Assembly (NCBI GenBank): GCA_028284345.1
Contig: JANQRY010000008.1
Location: forward strand, 62,001 to 126,000
Length of the DNA stretch: 64,000 bases
Direction of reading: 5' to 3'
From: Hyphococcus sp.
GTDB lineage: Bacteria > Pseudomonadota > Alphaproteobacteria > Caulobacterales > Parvularculaceae
This document shows, piece by piece, positions 54,487 through 63,990 of this stretch. The notes beneath the pieces were generated by a model. It was not told where the DNA came from. It did not search any database and worked only from the letters and a program-made list of their open reading frames with translations. Each line of letters starts with the position of its first letter. Within the stretch, counting starts at the first letter, position 1. Made by a program: the position numbers and the translations under genes.

Positions 54487-55269
54487 ATGATTGAACTCTC
54501 CGGCGATATTCTCAACTGGCTTGCCGCGGGCGCGCTCTTTCCGCTGATGACGCTGCCCTTGGCCGCCGCGGCGAGCGACAATCGCGCGGCGTCATCCGTC
54601 CTATGGCTGACGATCGTCGCTGTTTTTGTCGGACTGGGATTTCTGTTCGTCGCCCTCGTTCCGTCTTTGAGATTAGCCTCTTCGTTCGACGGGCTCGTGA
54701 TGTTCGCCGGCGTCGCCATCGCGCTTTGCGCCGCCATCATCATCGCCGGCGGCGCAAATCCCTTTGCACGCCGCGCAGCGCCGCTGTTTGAGCAATTGAC
54801 GACAATCGTCGGGCGCGCCGTGATGTGGCTGCTGCTTGCCATGGCGCTTGTGCAGTTTGCCGTCGTCCTCCTGCGTTACGTGTTCGGCGTCAACGAGATC
54901 TTCATGCAGGAATCCATCACCTACATGCACGGCGCCGTTTTTCTGCTCGCGGCCGGATACGCGCTGCTGACCAACGATCATGTGCGGGTCGATATCTTCT
55001 ATCGCGACGCATCGCCGAGGCGGAAAGCGGTTGTCGATCTTCTCGGGACCTATCTGTTCCTCTTCCCGATCTGTCTCGTCATTTTGTGGACCGGCTCGCC
55101 CTATGTCGCCCGCTCCTGGGCGTTCCTTGAAGGGTCCGCCGATACGTCCGGCATCCAGGGCGTGTTCCTCCTGAAAAGCCTGATCCCCGCCTTCGCCGTG
55201 CTGCTGGCGATGGCCGGCTTTGTTGTTGCGCATAAGGCGGTAGCGACGCTGAAGGGGCGATCTGAATGA
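54487..55269 (+). CDS. TRAP transporter small permease (DctQ), N-terminally extended
   Basis: A 260-residue DctQ. The C-terminal 170 residues are a normal four-TM DctQ (RYVFGVNEIFMQESITYMHG and DHVRVDIFY). About 90 extra residues at the N-terminus add three more hydrophobic helices, unlike the standard 160-180 residue subunit. The start is three bases after the binding protein stop. Confidence 0.9.
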   Translation: MIELSGDILNWLAAGALFPLMTLPLAAAASDNRAASSVLWLTIVAVFVGLGFLFVALVPSLRLASSFDGLVMFAGVAIALCAAIIIAGGANPFARRAAPLFEQLTTIVGRAVMWLLLAMALVQFAVVLLRYVFGVNEIFMQESITYMHGAVFLLAAGYALLTNDHVRVDIFYRDASPRRKAVVDLLGTYLFLFPICLVILWTGSPYVARSWAFLEGSADTSGIQGVFLLKSLIPAFAVLLAMAGFVVAHKAVATLKGRSE

Positions 55270-55300
55270 AAATCCTCATTGGCAAACTCCATACCCCGTC

Positions 55301-55376
55301 CTCCCCGGCGAAAGCCGGGGTCCAGAAAAGCCAGACGCGCGCTAATGGACTGACTGGGTCCCGGCTTTCGCCGGGA
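55301..55376. repeat. Large inverted repeat between dctQ and dctM
   Basis: The arm CCCCGGCGAAAGCCGGGG with TCCAG (55301-55325) is mirrored by CTGGGTCCCGGCTTTCGCCGGGA (given as 55354-55376). Each arm is itself a hairpin. This matches a class of mobile palindromes common between alphaproteobacterial genes. Here it sits within a transporter operon and may act as a partial terminator. Confidence 0.75.
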
Positions 55377-55459
55377 AAAACGGATCTCTTTTCATTTTGT
55401 TCAAGCCAATTTCAACAATGCGCGCTTAAAGAGATTCATTTATTGCGTGGCGGCGGCTG

Positions 55460-57082
55460 ATGGATTTCTCCGCCGTCGAAACCGGGTTCTGTCTCTGCCA
55501 CCTTGCCGGCTGGCTCGACGTGATGATGGTCGTTGCGCTGTGCGCCATGTTGATGGCGGGATATCCGGTTGCGTTTTCCCTCGGCGGCACAGCGCTGATC
55601 TTCGCCGTCATCGGCCTTGCCGCCGGCGTTTTTGATCTTTCCTACATCAAGCCGTTTCCGTCGCGGATCTTCGGCGCCGTTTCCAACACAACGTTGATCG
55701 CCGTGCCGATGTTCGTGTTGATGGGCGTGATCTTAGAAAAATCAAAGATCGCCGAAGACCTGCTCGATGAAATGGCGAAGCTTTTCGGCTCCTTGCGCGG
55801 CGGGCTCGGCCTGTCGGTGACGTTTGTCGGCGCGCTTCTCGCCGCATCGACGGGCATTGTCGGCGCCACGGTCGTCACCATGGGCTTGCTCAGCCTGCCG
55901 ACCATGTTGCGGCGCGGTTACGACCCGGCTTTCGCATCAGGCTCCATCGCCGCGGCGGGAACCCTCGGCCAGATCATCCCGCCGTCCATCGTGCTTATTC
56001 TCCTGGGCGACGTGATTTCCAATTCCTTCCAGCGGGCGCAGCTGGAACTGGGCGTCACGTCGCCGGAAACGGTGTCGGTCGGACACCTCTTCGCCGGCGC
56101 GTTGATCCCGGGGCTGATGCTCGTCGGTTTTTATATGGCGTGGCAGATTGTCGTCGCCGTCACGCAGCCGAAAAAGGCGCCGGCGATCCCGGCCGAGGAG
56201 TTTGGCAGCCTCAAGGAAACCTGGATCGCGGCGGCGAAAACCCTGCCGGCGCCGCTGTTGCTGATCTTCGCCGTCCTGGGGTCGATCCTCGCCGGCGCGG
56301 CGACGCCCACCGAGGCCGCATCGGTCGGCGCCGTCGGCGCCATGCTGATCGCCGGCGGGCGCATGGCGCCGAAGGGCTCCTTCGCCTTTGGCCGACCGGC
56401 GGTTTACGTCTCCGCGGCGTCCATCGTCGGGCTGATCCTCTTGACCGCGCTTCTCGACCTTCGCCTCGGCCGCGAAACCGTCGCGACCATGGAGGCGACC
56501 GGCATCGCCGTCGCATTTCTCCTCTGCGCCCTCACCCCATGGGGGCTGATCGCAAGCCTCGTCCAGATGCGCCGTGAACGCACCATCGCGCCGATCCTCG
56601 ACCAGACGGCGCGGGTCACCACCATGGTCTTCACCATTCTCATTGGCGCGGCGCTGTTCTCCCTCGTCTTTCGCGGCCTCGGCGGCGATGAAACGGTGCA
56701 ACAGGCTCTTGCGGCCACCCCCGGCGGCGTCGCCGGCGCCGTCATCCTCGTCATGGTCATCATGTTCCTGCTCGGATTTTTCCTCGACTTTATCGAAATC
56801 ACCTTTGTGGTCGTACCGCTGGTCGCCCCGCCTCTGTTGATGATGGGCCTCGATCCCGTCTGGCTCGGCGTGATGATGGCGATCAACCTGCAGACGTCGT
56901 TCCTGACGCCGCCCTTCGGGTTCGCGCTGTTTTATCTGCGCGGCGTCGCGCCGCCGGAGGTGAAGACGCCGCAGATCTACGCCGGCGCCGTTCCCTTCAT
57001 CTTTATACAGATTTTCGCGCTGGCGCTGCTGGCGTTTTTCCCGGTGATTGCGACATGGCTGCCGGACGCGCTTTATGGCTAA
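55460..57082 (+). CDS. TRAP transporter large permease (DctM), long form
   Basis: A 540-residue DctM, the sodium-coupled membrane subunit. Blocks include PMFVLMGVILEKSKIAEDL, GTLGQIIPPSIVLILLGDV, GAATPTEAASVGAVGAM and FLTPPFGFALFYLRG. It is about 100 residues longer than the standard form; the extra part (about residues 310-385) has further hydrophobic segments. It follows dctQ after a 190-base gap holding an inverted repeat. Confidence 0.93.
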   Translation: MDFSAVETGFCLCHLAGWLDVMMVVALCAMLMAGYPVAFSLGGTALIFAVIGLAAGVFDLSYIKPFPSRIFGAVSNTTLIAVPMFVLMGVILEKSKIAEDLLDEMAKLFGSLRGGLGLSVTFVGALLAASTGIVGATVVTMGLLSLPTMLRRGYDPAFASGSIAAAGTLGQIIPPSIVLILLGDVISNSFQRAQLELGVTSPETVSVGHLFAGALIPGLMLVGFYMAWQIVVAVTQPKKAPAIPAEEFGSLKETWIAAAKTLPAPLLLIFAVLGSILAGAATPTEAASVGAVGAMLIAGGRMAPKGSFAFGRPAVYVSAASIVGLILLTALLDLRLGRETVATMEATGIAVAFLLCALTPWGLIASLVQMRRERTIAPILDQTARVTTMVFTILIGAALFSLVFRGLGGDETVQQALAATPGGVAGAVILVMVIMFLLGFFLDFIEITFVVVPLVAPPLLMMGLDPVWLGVMMAINLQTSFLTPPFGFALFYLRGVAPPEVKTPQIYAGAVPFIFIQIFALALLAFFPVIATWLPDALYG

Positions 57083-57205
57083 CCGTCTCGTCGGAGACCG
57101 ACGGAACGCAAAGAAATCCATATGAATCAACGGCAATTGAAGAGTCCGGCGCATCATAGTATCTGGCCTGTCACCGCACAGCTTTGTCTCAGGGGAGTAA
57201 GATTT

Positions 57206-57862
57206 ATGATGAAAATCGCCACAGGCTTCGCCGCAGCGGCGACATTGCTTTTGACCGCGCACGCACATGCAAACGATGCAACGCCAAGGCTTCATCCGAC
57301 GGAAGCGGCCTGCATCACCTACGAGACAAACGGCCCGATGATGTCAGGCGACACGACGCGTTGCCATCGCGATTACGCCTATGAGCAATATGAAATTGTG
57401 AACACCAACATTTCCTTCGCCGGCGTTTCACAAAGCCAGAATCAGCACACGATTACCATCGGCGATTGGATCTACGCGATTAACCTGCAAACCAACACGG
57501 GCACGAAAACGCAAAACCCGATGTATGACGGGCTTGTTTCAGCGCTGGAGGACTCATCGCCGGAAGAGATGACGCCGGTGTTTCTGGACGCCATGGGGAT
57601 GACCGCCAACGGCCAGTCAAAGACCGTCGTCGGCGTTCAGTGCAATGTCTACACGTCCGCCATGATGGGCACGGTTTGCCTTACCGATGGCGGCCTGATG
57701 CTGGAACAGGAATTCATGGGCACGACGCAGGTCGCCACCAATGTCGCAATTGGCGACAGCGGCGGCGATGAAAACTATACGCTCTATCAGACTGTGCCGA
57801 TTACAGACGGGCCGGACCTGTCGAACGGCCTGCAAGGGCTGATTGACCAGATGGGGCAGTAA
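57206..57862 (+). CDS. Secreted hypothetical protein
   Basis: A 218-residue protein with a clear signal peptide (MMKIATGFAAAATLLLTAHA) and GGGAG-like ribosome site; the frame opens earlier at 57122. The mature part is rich in Gln, Asn, Thr and Met and has four Cys that could pair. No family recognised. It is 123 bases after dctM and may be independent. Confidence 0.72.
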   Translation: MMKIATGFAAAATLLLTAHAHANDATPRLHPTEAACITYETNGPMMSGDTTRCHRDYAYEQYEIVNTNISFAGVSQSQNQHTITIGDWIYAINLQTNTGTKTQNPMYDGLVSALEDSSPEEMTPVFLDAMGMTANGQSKTVVGVQCNVYTSAMMGTVCLTDGGLMLEQEFMGTTQVATNVAIGDSGGDENYTLYQTVPITDGPDLSNGLQGLIDQMGQ

Positions 57863-57938
57863 TAGCCGCGCATCGCGGCGGCGACTACGCCGCGCCGCTG
57901 CTCGCGACTGGCCGCCGGACGTGCTAAATGAATGCCGA

Positions 57939-58469
57939 ATGACGAAAGCGCCTATAGAAACGTTGCTGGAGCAAACTTACGCGCATCGGCGAAACGAAAA
58001 TTTCGTCGCCGCCCGATCCTGCGTTCAAGACGCGCTTGCCCAGGCGCGCCGGGGCGATGATCCGGAACTGCTCGCAAGAACCCTCATGGCGGCGGGGCAG
58101 ATTGAGCGGGACGAAGGCTGGCCCAACGCCGCCGCGCAACCCTATGACGAAGCCGTTTCGATTTTTCGTCAAACAGGCGACAACGCCGGCCTCGCCCACG
58201 CAATTCGCCATTTGGGCGATCTGGAAACGGAAAGAAAGCGCTACCCGGCGGCGGAGGCGGCCTATCGCGAAGCGCTGTCGCTCTATGAAACGCTTGACGC
58301 GGTTGCGCCGTTGACCCTCGCCAACGCCTTGCGCGCCTTCGCTGTCTTGAATGATCGGACGAGCAAGCCTGACGAAGCGAACAAACTCTGGTCGCGAGCG
58401 AAAACCCTTTACGAAAAATCCGGCGTACAGGAAGGCGTTGATGAATGCGCCGCGCGATTAGCGCTGTAG
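57939..58469 (+). CDS. Tetratricopeptide repeat protein
   Basis: A 176-residue all-helical protein with about three TPR units (around residues 45-80, 84-117, 124-160; for example AAEAAYREALSLYE). No signal peptide, so probably a cytoplasmic protein-interaction module. The ATG at 57939 is preferred; the frame's earlier part overlaps the upstream gene. Confidence 0.75.
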   Translation: MTKAPIETLLEQTYAHRRNENFVAARSCVQDALAQARRGDDPELLARTLMAAGQIERDEGWPNAAAQPYDEAVSIFRQTGDNAGLAHAIRHLGDLETERKRYPAAEAAYREALSLYETLDAVAPLTLANALRAFAVLNDRTSKPDEANKLWSRAKTLYEKSGVQEGVDECAARLAL

Positions 58470-58475
58470 CGCCGC

Positions 58476-59453
58476 CTATGGGCGATTATCTCCAATCCCG
58501 CCGGCAAATGACTTCAGCGCCTCGATCCGCTTTTCAATAGGCGGATGGGTCGCAAAAACGCCGGCGAAGCGCGCGCGGTTTTCGACCATCATCTGCTGTA
58601 CGTCGTTCGGCGCACCAATATGCGCGTTGCCGGAAATTTTTTGCAGCGCGCGGATCATGGCGTCCGGGTTGCGCGTCAGTTCCGCGGCGCCGGCGTCGGC
58701 GAGATATTCGCGTTTCTGCGACAGGGAAAAACGGATCACCAGCGCCAGCAGATAGGCGATGACGATCAGCGCAACGGCGATCAGGATGAGCGCGCCGCCG
58801 CCGCGGCTATCGCCATTGCGCGAACGGGTGTGCCCGCCCATGCGCACGCCGCGGCGAAACAGTCCGTCGAATAAAATCTCGCCGAAGAACGAAAAGATCC
58901 CGACAAAGATGACCGCGATGACCAGCAACCGGACGTCCTTATTCTCAATATGGGTGAGTTCGTGGGCGAGTACGGCTTCGAGTTCGTCTTTTTCGAGGAC
59001 GTCCATCAGCCCGCGCGTCACGGTAATCTTGTAGCTTTTCTCGCTGAGCCCGCTGGCGAAGGCGTTGAGCGCCGGCGTTTCAATAATATTGAGCCGCGGC
59101 ATGGTAATCCCGCGCGCGATGCAGAGGTTCTCAAGAAGGTTATAAATCTCCGGCGCTTCTTTGCGCGACAGGCTTTTCGCGCCCACCGACGCCTCGATAA
59201 TGCTCTGGTGAAAACCCCAGGCAATGAGAAACCACACGCCCGCGCCGAGAAACGCAAACGGCCACGCGCTGGCCATATAATCAAAGGCGAGAACCATCCC
59301 CTCCTCGACGGAAGACACATAGGCCGTCAGACCGACAAACCCGACGATGAGGCCGTACATCAAAATCAGCAGCAGCAGCGGAAAGCCCGCGAGCAGCAGC
59401 ACGGATTTCAGATTGTTGTTCCAGATATGGGTCTGCAGGCCATAAGCGCCCAT
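58476..59453 (-). CDS. M48 family membrane metalloprotease (HtpX-like)
   Basis: A 325-residue membrane protease for quality control. Two N-terminal and two central TM helices surround the zinc motif HELTH (His164, Glu165, His168); the third ligand Glu is in EYLADAGAAELTRN. Its ATG shares one base with the racemase stop (TGATG). lemA is two genes upstream, the usual partner of this M48 group. Confidence 0.92.
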   Translation of the reverse strand: MGAYGLQTHIWNNNLKSVLLLAGFPLLLLILMYGLIVGFVGLTAYVSSVEEGMVLAFDYMASAWPFAFLGAGVWFLIAWGFHQSIIEASVGAKSLSRKEAPEIYNLLENLCIARGITMPRLNIIETPALNAFASGLSEKSYKITVTRGLMDVLEKDELEAVLAHELTHIENKDVRLLVIAVIFVGIFSFFGEILFDGLFRRGVRMGGHTRSRNGDSRGGGALILIAVALIVIAYLLALVIRFSLSQKREYLADAGAAELTRNPDAMIRALQKISGNAHIGAPNDVQQMMVENRARFAGVFATHPPIEKRIEALKSFAGGIGDNRP

Positions 59454-60151
59454 CAGGCGTCACCGAACGCGTAGCGCGCCGCGGCGGCGGCATGAAGCGC
59501 CGTCGTGTCGAGCACGGGCAGATCCGTGTGCGACTGATTGAGGATCATGCACAGTTCCGTGCAGCCGAGAATGACGCCGTCGGCGCCCTCGCCCCGCCAG
59601 CGGTTGATAATGTCGAGATAGGTTTTACGGCTTTCGTCCCTGACGACGCCGTCGACGAGTTCGTCGAGAATGATGCGCCCAATTGCCGCCTGCTCATCCG
59701 CATCCGGAACGAAGACGTCACCGTCGAAGCGTTTGCCAAGCTCGGAACGGTAGTGCTCTTCGCCCATGACGACGGGCGTGCCGGTGAGCAGCGGCCGCGA
59801 CACGCCGCGCGCGCGCATTTCATCGGCCAGCACATCCAGCATGTGTATGAGCGGCAGGCCGGTCGCGTCTTTCACCGCATCGGCCGCCACATGGGTCGTG
59901 TTCGACGTAATCACCAAAGCGTCGACGCCAGCGGCGGCAAGATGCTTTGCGCCCTTGACCACCTCGGCGATAAAGGCCGGCCAGTCGCGATTGTCGTAAT
60001 GGCGGATCATCACCCCGTAATCGAGGGCGTAGAGCAAAAGGTTCGCCGAATGCTGGCCGCCCCGGCGCGCCCGCGCCGCGTCGTTCAGGAGCCGGTAGTA
60101 AATCGCCGTCGCTTCGGGGCTGACGCCGCCAATGAGGCCGAGGAGTTTCAT
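59453..60151 (-). CDS. Aspartate/glutamate racemase family protein with Ser/Cys pair
   Basis: A 232-residue cofactor-free racemase. The first active-site motif reads SNTTH with Ser83 in place of the usual Cys; the second keeps Cys197 in GCTEL. E. coli enzymes with Thr/Cys in these places act as L-Asp/Glu-specific racemases, so one-direction specificity is plausible. It is placed between lemA and htpX and coupled to htpX. Confidence 0.9.
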   Translation of the reverse strand: MKLLGLIGGVSPEATAIYYRLLNDAARARRGGQHSANLLLYALDYGVMIRHYDNRDWPAFIAEVVKGAKHLAAAGVDALVITSNTTHVAADAVKDATGLPLIHMLDVLADEMRARGVSRPLLTGTPVVMGEEHYRSELGKRFDGDVFVPDADEQAAIGRIILDELVDGVVRDESRKTYLDIINRWRGEGADGVILGCTELCMILNQSHTDLPVLDTTALHAAAAARYAFGDA

Positions 60152-60179
60152 GGATCGCAGCGACGGCCTCCCGCTGGAG

Positions 60180-60746
60180 TTATGAGAACGACACCTCCGG
60201 CGCCGCTTCGATCTGGTCGCGGCTGCCTTCGGGGACTTCGAAATATTCCTTCAGGGTGAAATTGCCAAGCGGGGCGATCAAATTGCCGGGGATCTGCTGG
60301 ATTGCCGTGTTGAATTCCTGAACGGCGTTGTTGAAGAAGCGCCGCGCCGCCGCGATCTTGTTCTCAACGTCGGAAAGCTCTCGTTGAAGCTCCATGAAGT
60401 TCTCATTCGCCTTGAGGTCGGGATAAGCCTCAGCCAGCGCAAACAGCTTACCGAGGGCGGCGCCGAGAACGCCTTCGGCCGCCCCTTGCGCGGCCGGCCC
60501 GTGGGCGGCCTGCGCTGCGCTGCGCGCCATGATCACCGCGTCAAGCGTGTCCTGTTCGTGCGACGCGTATCCTTTCACCGTTTCGACAAGGTTCGGGATG
60601 AGGTCGTGGCGCTGCTTCAGTTGCACATCCACATCGGCGAAGGCCTGTTCTGTCCGCTGCGACAGGGCGACGATGCGGTTGTAGATGACGATGACAAAGA
60701 CGACGACGGCGACAACGAGGCCGATAAAGACGAGAAAACCGGACAT
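60180..60746 (-). CDS. lemA: LemA family protein
   Basis: A 188-residue protein with one N-terminal TM helix (about 3-25) and a long helical domain. YNRIVALSQRTEQAFADVDVQ and RHDLIPNLVETVKGY are signatures, FFNNAVQEFNT the C-terminal one. The ATG at 60746 has AGGAGA. LemA and M48 proteases commonly occur together in envelope stress units. Confidence 0.93.
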   Translation of the reverse strand: MSGFLVFIGLVVAVVVFVIVIYNRIVALSQRTEQAFADVDVQLKQRHDLIPNLVETVKGYASHEQDTLDAVIMARSAAQAAHGPAAQGAAEGVLGAALGKLFALAEAYPDLKANENFMELQRELSDVENKIAAARRFFNNAVQEFNTAIQQIPGNLIAPLGNFTLKEYFEVPEGSRDQIEAAPEVSFS

Positions 60747-60910
60747 AGTCTCTCCTTTGCGCCGGGCGCTTGGCGCGCCCTTTTGCTGATAAGGGAGCAA
60801 ACCCCTCCCGATGCTCTATATGATGTTTTTTCCGTTTTGAACAACGCTGGCGACGGCAGCGGTTCCAAAGCGGGACGCGGCGCGCCGTCTTGCGCCGATA
60901 CCGCCCCCTG

Positions 60911-61666
60911 CTAGGCCGTAATGCCGCCGTCGATCTTGAATTCGGACGCCGTCACGAAGCGCGATTCATCCGAGGCCAGATAAAGCGCGCAATAGCCGAT
61001 ATCTTCCGGCTCGCCGAGACGCTTGAGCGGTATCTGACGCACGAGCTTGTGGTCGCTGCCGTCTTTCAGCATGGGCTCGATGATTGGCGTTCGGGTGAAC
61101 ACGGGGTGAATGGAATTGCACCGGATATCGTACCCGGACCGCGCGCAGTGGAGCGCGATTGATTTCGTCATCATCCAGACCGCAGCCTTGGCCGCGTTGT
61201 AAGCGATGAAGTTGCCGTCGGCGACAAGGCCGGCCACGGACGAAATATTGATAATGGAGGCGGGCTGATTTTCTTTCAGGTAAGGCATGGCGAGCTGCGT
61301 GCCGATGAAAATGGAATCCACATCGACGTCGTTGACGCGTCGCCAGTTTTCAAAACTTTCCGTCTCAATATTGCCGAAGGAGCCGATGCCGGCATTGTTG
61401 ATCAGAACACTGATCCCGCCCATGACGTCGTTCGCTTCGGCGAGCGCGCGCTCCCAATCGTCTTTTTCCGTAACGTCGTGCGCAATCGCAATCGCTGCGC
61501 CCGCATGCTTTTCATTGACCGCAGCGGCGGTTTCGCGCGCGCCGTCAATATTGACGTCACTGACCGCAACTTTCGCGCCTTCATCGGCAAGCATGCGCGC
61601 GAAACAGGCGCCGAGCCCCTGCGCGCCGCCAGTAATGAAGGCTTTTTTTCCTGCAACCCGCGCCAT
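60911..61666 (-). CDS. Short-chain dehydrogenase/reductase
   Basis: A 251-residue NAD(P)-dependent SDR. The cofactor loop is TGGAQGLG, catalytic residues Ser, Tyr and Lys are in NISSVAG and YNAAKAAV, and the C-terminus ASEFKIDGGITA is typical. The ATG at 61666 has a GGAGA site; the frame is open far upstream through lysE sequence, which is incidental. It resembles glucose or steroid-type dehydrogenases, substrate unknown. Confidence 0.93.
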   Translation of the reverse strand: MARVAGKKAFITGGAQGLGACFARMLADEGAKVAVSDVNIDGARETAAAVNEKHAGAAIAIAHDVTEKDDWERALAEANDVMGGISVLINNAGIGSFGNIETESFENWRRVNDVDVDSIFIGTQLAMPYLKENQPASIINISSVAGLVADGNFIAYNAAKAAVWMMTKSIALHCARSGYDIRCNSIHPVFTRTPIIEPMLKDGSDHKLVRQIPLKRLGEPEDIGYCALYLASDESRFVTASEFKIDGGITA

Positions 61667-61734
61667 ATGCGTCTCCTTGCCAGCGCTTCGCCATGCCATA
61701 AGCGTTCCCGGCGATAAAGCGGAGAAAGCAGCGC

Positions 61735-62361
61735 TTACGGGTTGCGCGCGAAGATCAGGTGAAGGCCCAACCCGCCAAAAACGAGCGCCGACGCGGTGCG
61801 GATACGCGCCCGCAACGACGCCGACGAGACGATGCGGTCGCGCAAACGGCCCGCCGCGGCGGCGACCCCGATCAACACGCATGCGCCGCCGACGCTGAAC
61901 ACGGCGCCGAGAAATAAAACCTGCAACCAGATCGGCCCCGCCGTCGCATTCGTAAAGGCCGGCAGGAAAGCCATGTAAAACAACCCGACTTTCGGATTGA
62001 GCAGGTTGGTGACAAGCCCGGCGCGAAACGCAGCGACGGCCCCGTCGGCCCCGGCCGCATCCACGCGGTCGCGTCGATGGCGAAAGGTCTGCACCGCCAG
62101 AAACACGAGATAACACCCGCCGGCGATGCGCAGTATCGTCAACCCGTCGCGCGACGCCGACAGCAAGGCCGCAAGACCGACAGCAGTCGCGCCGGCCCAG
62201 ATCAGCGAGCCGCACCCTATGCCGATTGCCGCGGCAACGCCGGACCGCGCGCCGCCTTTGACGGAACTCGCCAGCGCAAAGGCCATGTCCGGGCCCGGCG
62301 TGATGTTGAGGACGAGGGCGCCGGCGAGAAAAACGAAAAACGTCTCCGCCGGAATGACCAT
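61735..62361 (-). CDS. LysE/RhtB family exporter
   Basis: A 208-residue six-TM exporter of amino acids or homoserine-like compounds. NITPGPDMAFALASSVKGGARSG is the family signature near the N-terminus, split over TM1 and its loop. It starts nine bases after the zeta-subunit stop on the same strand and so may be transcribed with it. Confidence 0.92.
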   Translation of the reverse strand: MVIPAETFFVFLAGALVLNITPGPDMAFALASSVKGGARSGVAAAIGIGCGSLIWAGATAVGLAALLSASRDGLTILRIAGGCYLVFLAVQTFRHRRDRVDAAGADGAVAAFRAGLVTNLLNPKVGLFYMAFLPAFTNATAGPIWLQVLFLGAVFSVGGACVLIGVAAAAGRLRDRIVSSASLRARIRTASALVFGGLGLHLIFARNP

Positions 62362-62370
62362 CGCCCGCGG

Positions 62371-62694
62371 CTAGCCTTCGGTCTGGATCTGCTTGACCGC
62401 TTCTTCGAGGCACTCATCCATATGCCGGCGGATCTGATGGTCGGACTGGTCGACGCCGGCCGCGTCGAAATCCGCGCGGATTTTGCGGAAAACATCGTCG
62501 TCGCCGGCTTCTTCAAGATCAGCCTTGATGACTTCCTTCACATAGGCGTCCGCAGCGTCGCCTTCCTTGCCGAGCAGCCCGGCGGCCCAGTGGCCGACCA
62601 GCTTGTTGCGGCGCGCCTCGGCCTTGAATTTCAGGGCGGCGTCATGGGCGAATTTCTTCTCGAACTTGTCTTCGCGGTCGTCGAAGGTCGACAT
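62371..62694 (-). CDS. F1-ATPase zeta subunit-type inhibitor (DUF1476)
   Basis: A 107-residue helical protein. MSTFDDREDKFEKKFAHDAA is the conserved N-terminal segment of the alphaproteobacterial zeta subunit, which in Paracoccus blocks reverse rotation of the ATPase. It is divergent from purC over 272 bases, an arrangement often seen in this class. Confidence 0.93.
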   Translation of the reverse strand: MSTFDDREDKFEKKFAHDAALKFKAEARRNKLVGHWAAGLLGKEGDAADAYVKEVIKADLEEAGDDDVFRKIRADFDAAGVDQSDHQIRRHMDECLEEAVKQIQTEG

Positions 62695-62966
62695 CGGGGC
62701 TCCTTGATCATTCCGGGGCGGTCACGCACGCCCCTCGCCAAACCTACATAATGAGGGCCCGGGGCCGGCGCAATCGCCTTTCGGCGTGCCATGGCGCGGG
62801 GCTTTCCAAACCGGAAATTTACGATTAAACCGCGCCGCTTCCCGAAATCGCCGGGCCCGTGCTAGCCAAGACGGACCCGTGCGCTTATCTCACGGGCCGA
62901 AACCGGTCGCCGCGGCCATCCGCCCGGGGCCGAAACGGTCCGTAACCGCCTGAAAGGACGACGGAA

Positions 62967-63743
62967 ATGGCCCGCCGCAAGCAGATTTACGAAGGCAAGG
63001 CGAAGATTCTGTTCGAGGGGCCGGAGCCGGGCACGATCATCCAGTATTTCAAGGATGACGCGACCGCCTTCAACAACCAGAAGCACGCGATCCTCGAAGG
63101 CAAGGGCGTCCTCAACAACCGCATCTCCGAGTTCATCATGACGGGGCTGGAGCGGATCGGCGTGCCGACCCACTTCATCAAGCGCCTCAATATGCGCGAG
63201 CAGCTGGTCCGCCATGTGGAAATCGTGCCACTCGAAGTGGTGGTGCGCAATGTGGCGGCCGGGTCGCTGTGCAAGCGCCTCGGACTTGAAGACGGCGCGG
63301 CCCTCCCCCGCTCGGTGATCGAGTTCTATTATAAGGACGATAAGCTGGGTGATCCGCTGGTGGCCGAGGAACACATCACGGCGTTCAACTGGGCCAACCC
63401 CCAGGAGATCGACGACATGATGGCGCTGGCCCTGCGCATCAACGATTTTCTCGCCGGGTTGTTCGCCGGCGTCGGCATCAAGCTTGTCGATTTCAAGGTC
63501 GAGTTCGGCCGGCAATATGAAGGCGATCTGATGCGCCTCATTGTCGCCGATGAAATCAGCCCGGACTCCTGCCGGCTCTGGGACATGGAAACCGGCGACA
63601 TCATGGACAAGGACCGCTTCCGCAAAGACCTCGGCAACGTCACCGACGCCTATCGCGAAGTCGCCAAACGACTCGGCGTATTGCGCGAGAACGAAAACGC
63701 CGGTCAAAGAGGCCCCGTCCTCGTCAGCGACAACGAGAAATAA
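62967..63743 (+). CDS. purC: Phosphoribosylaminoimidazole-succinocarboxamide synthase
   Basis: A 258-residue SAICAR synthetase, which joins CAIR and aspartate. [43 protein letters not shown] and [12 protein letters not shown] are family blocks. It starts the purC-purS(-purQ-purL) cluster. Confidence 0.97.
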   Translation: MARRKQIYEGKAKILFEGPEPGTIIQYFKDDATAFNNQKHAILEGKGVLNNRISEFIMTGLERIGVPTHFIKRLNMREQLVRHVEIVPLEVVVRNVAAGSLCKRLGLEDGAALPRSVIEFYYKDDKLGDPLVAEEHITAFNWANPQEIDDMMALALRINDFLAGLFAGVGIKLVDFKVEFGRQYEGDLMRLIVADEISPDSCRLWDMETGDIMDKDRFRKDLGNVTDAYREVAKRLGVLRENENAGQRGPVLVSDNEK

Positions 63744-63747
63744 GCCC

Positions 63748-63990
63748 ATGAAAGCGAAAATCACCATCACGCTGAAAAACGGCGTTCTCGACCCGCAGGG
63801 CAAGGCGATCGAAGGGGCGCTTAAAGGGCTCGGTTTCGACGGCGTGTCGGATGTGCGCCAGGGCAAGGAAATTGAGCTGAAACTCGACGAAACCGACGAA
63901 GCGGCCGCCCGCGCCAAGGCCGAGGACATGTGTCAGAAACTGCTCGCCAATCCCGTGATGGAAAATTACGCGATTGAGATCACGCCGTAA
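63748..63990 (+). CDS. purS: Phosphoribosylformylglycinamidine synthase subunit PurS
   Basis: An 80-residue PurS, the small linker of the three-part FGAM synthase. MKAKITITLKNGVLDPQGKA and the C-terminal VMENYAIEI match the family. It lies four bases after purC; purQ and purL are expected just beyond the window. Confidence 0.96.
   Translation: MKAKITITLKNGVLDPQGKAIEGALKGLGFDGVSDVRQGKEIELKLDETDEAAARAKAEDMCQKLLANPVMENYAIEITP

Noticed and set aside
61667-62413. N-terminal 250-codon extension of the SDR gene
   Set aside because: It lies in another frame of lysE; the SDR has a proper ribosome site and family start at 61666.
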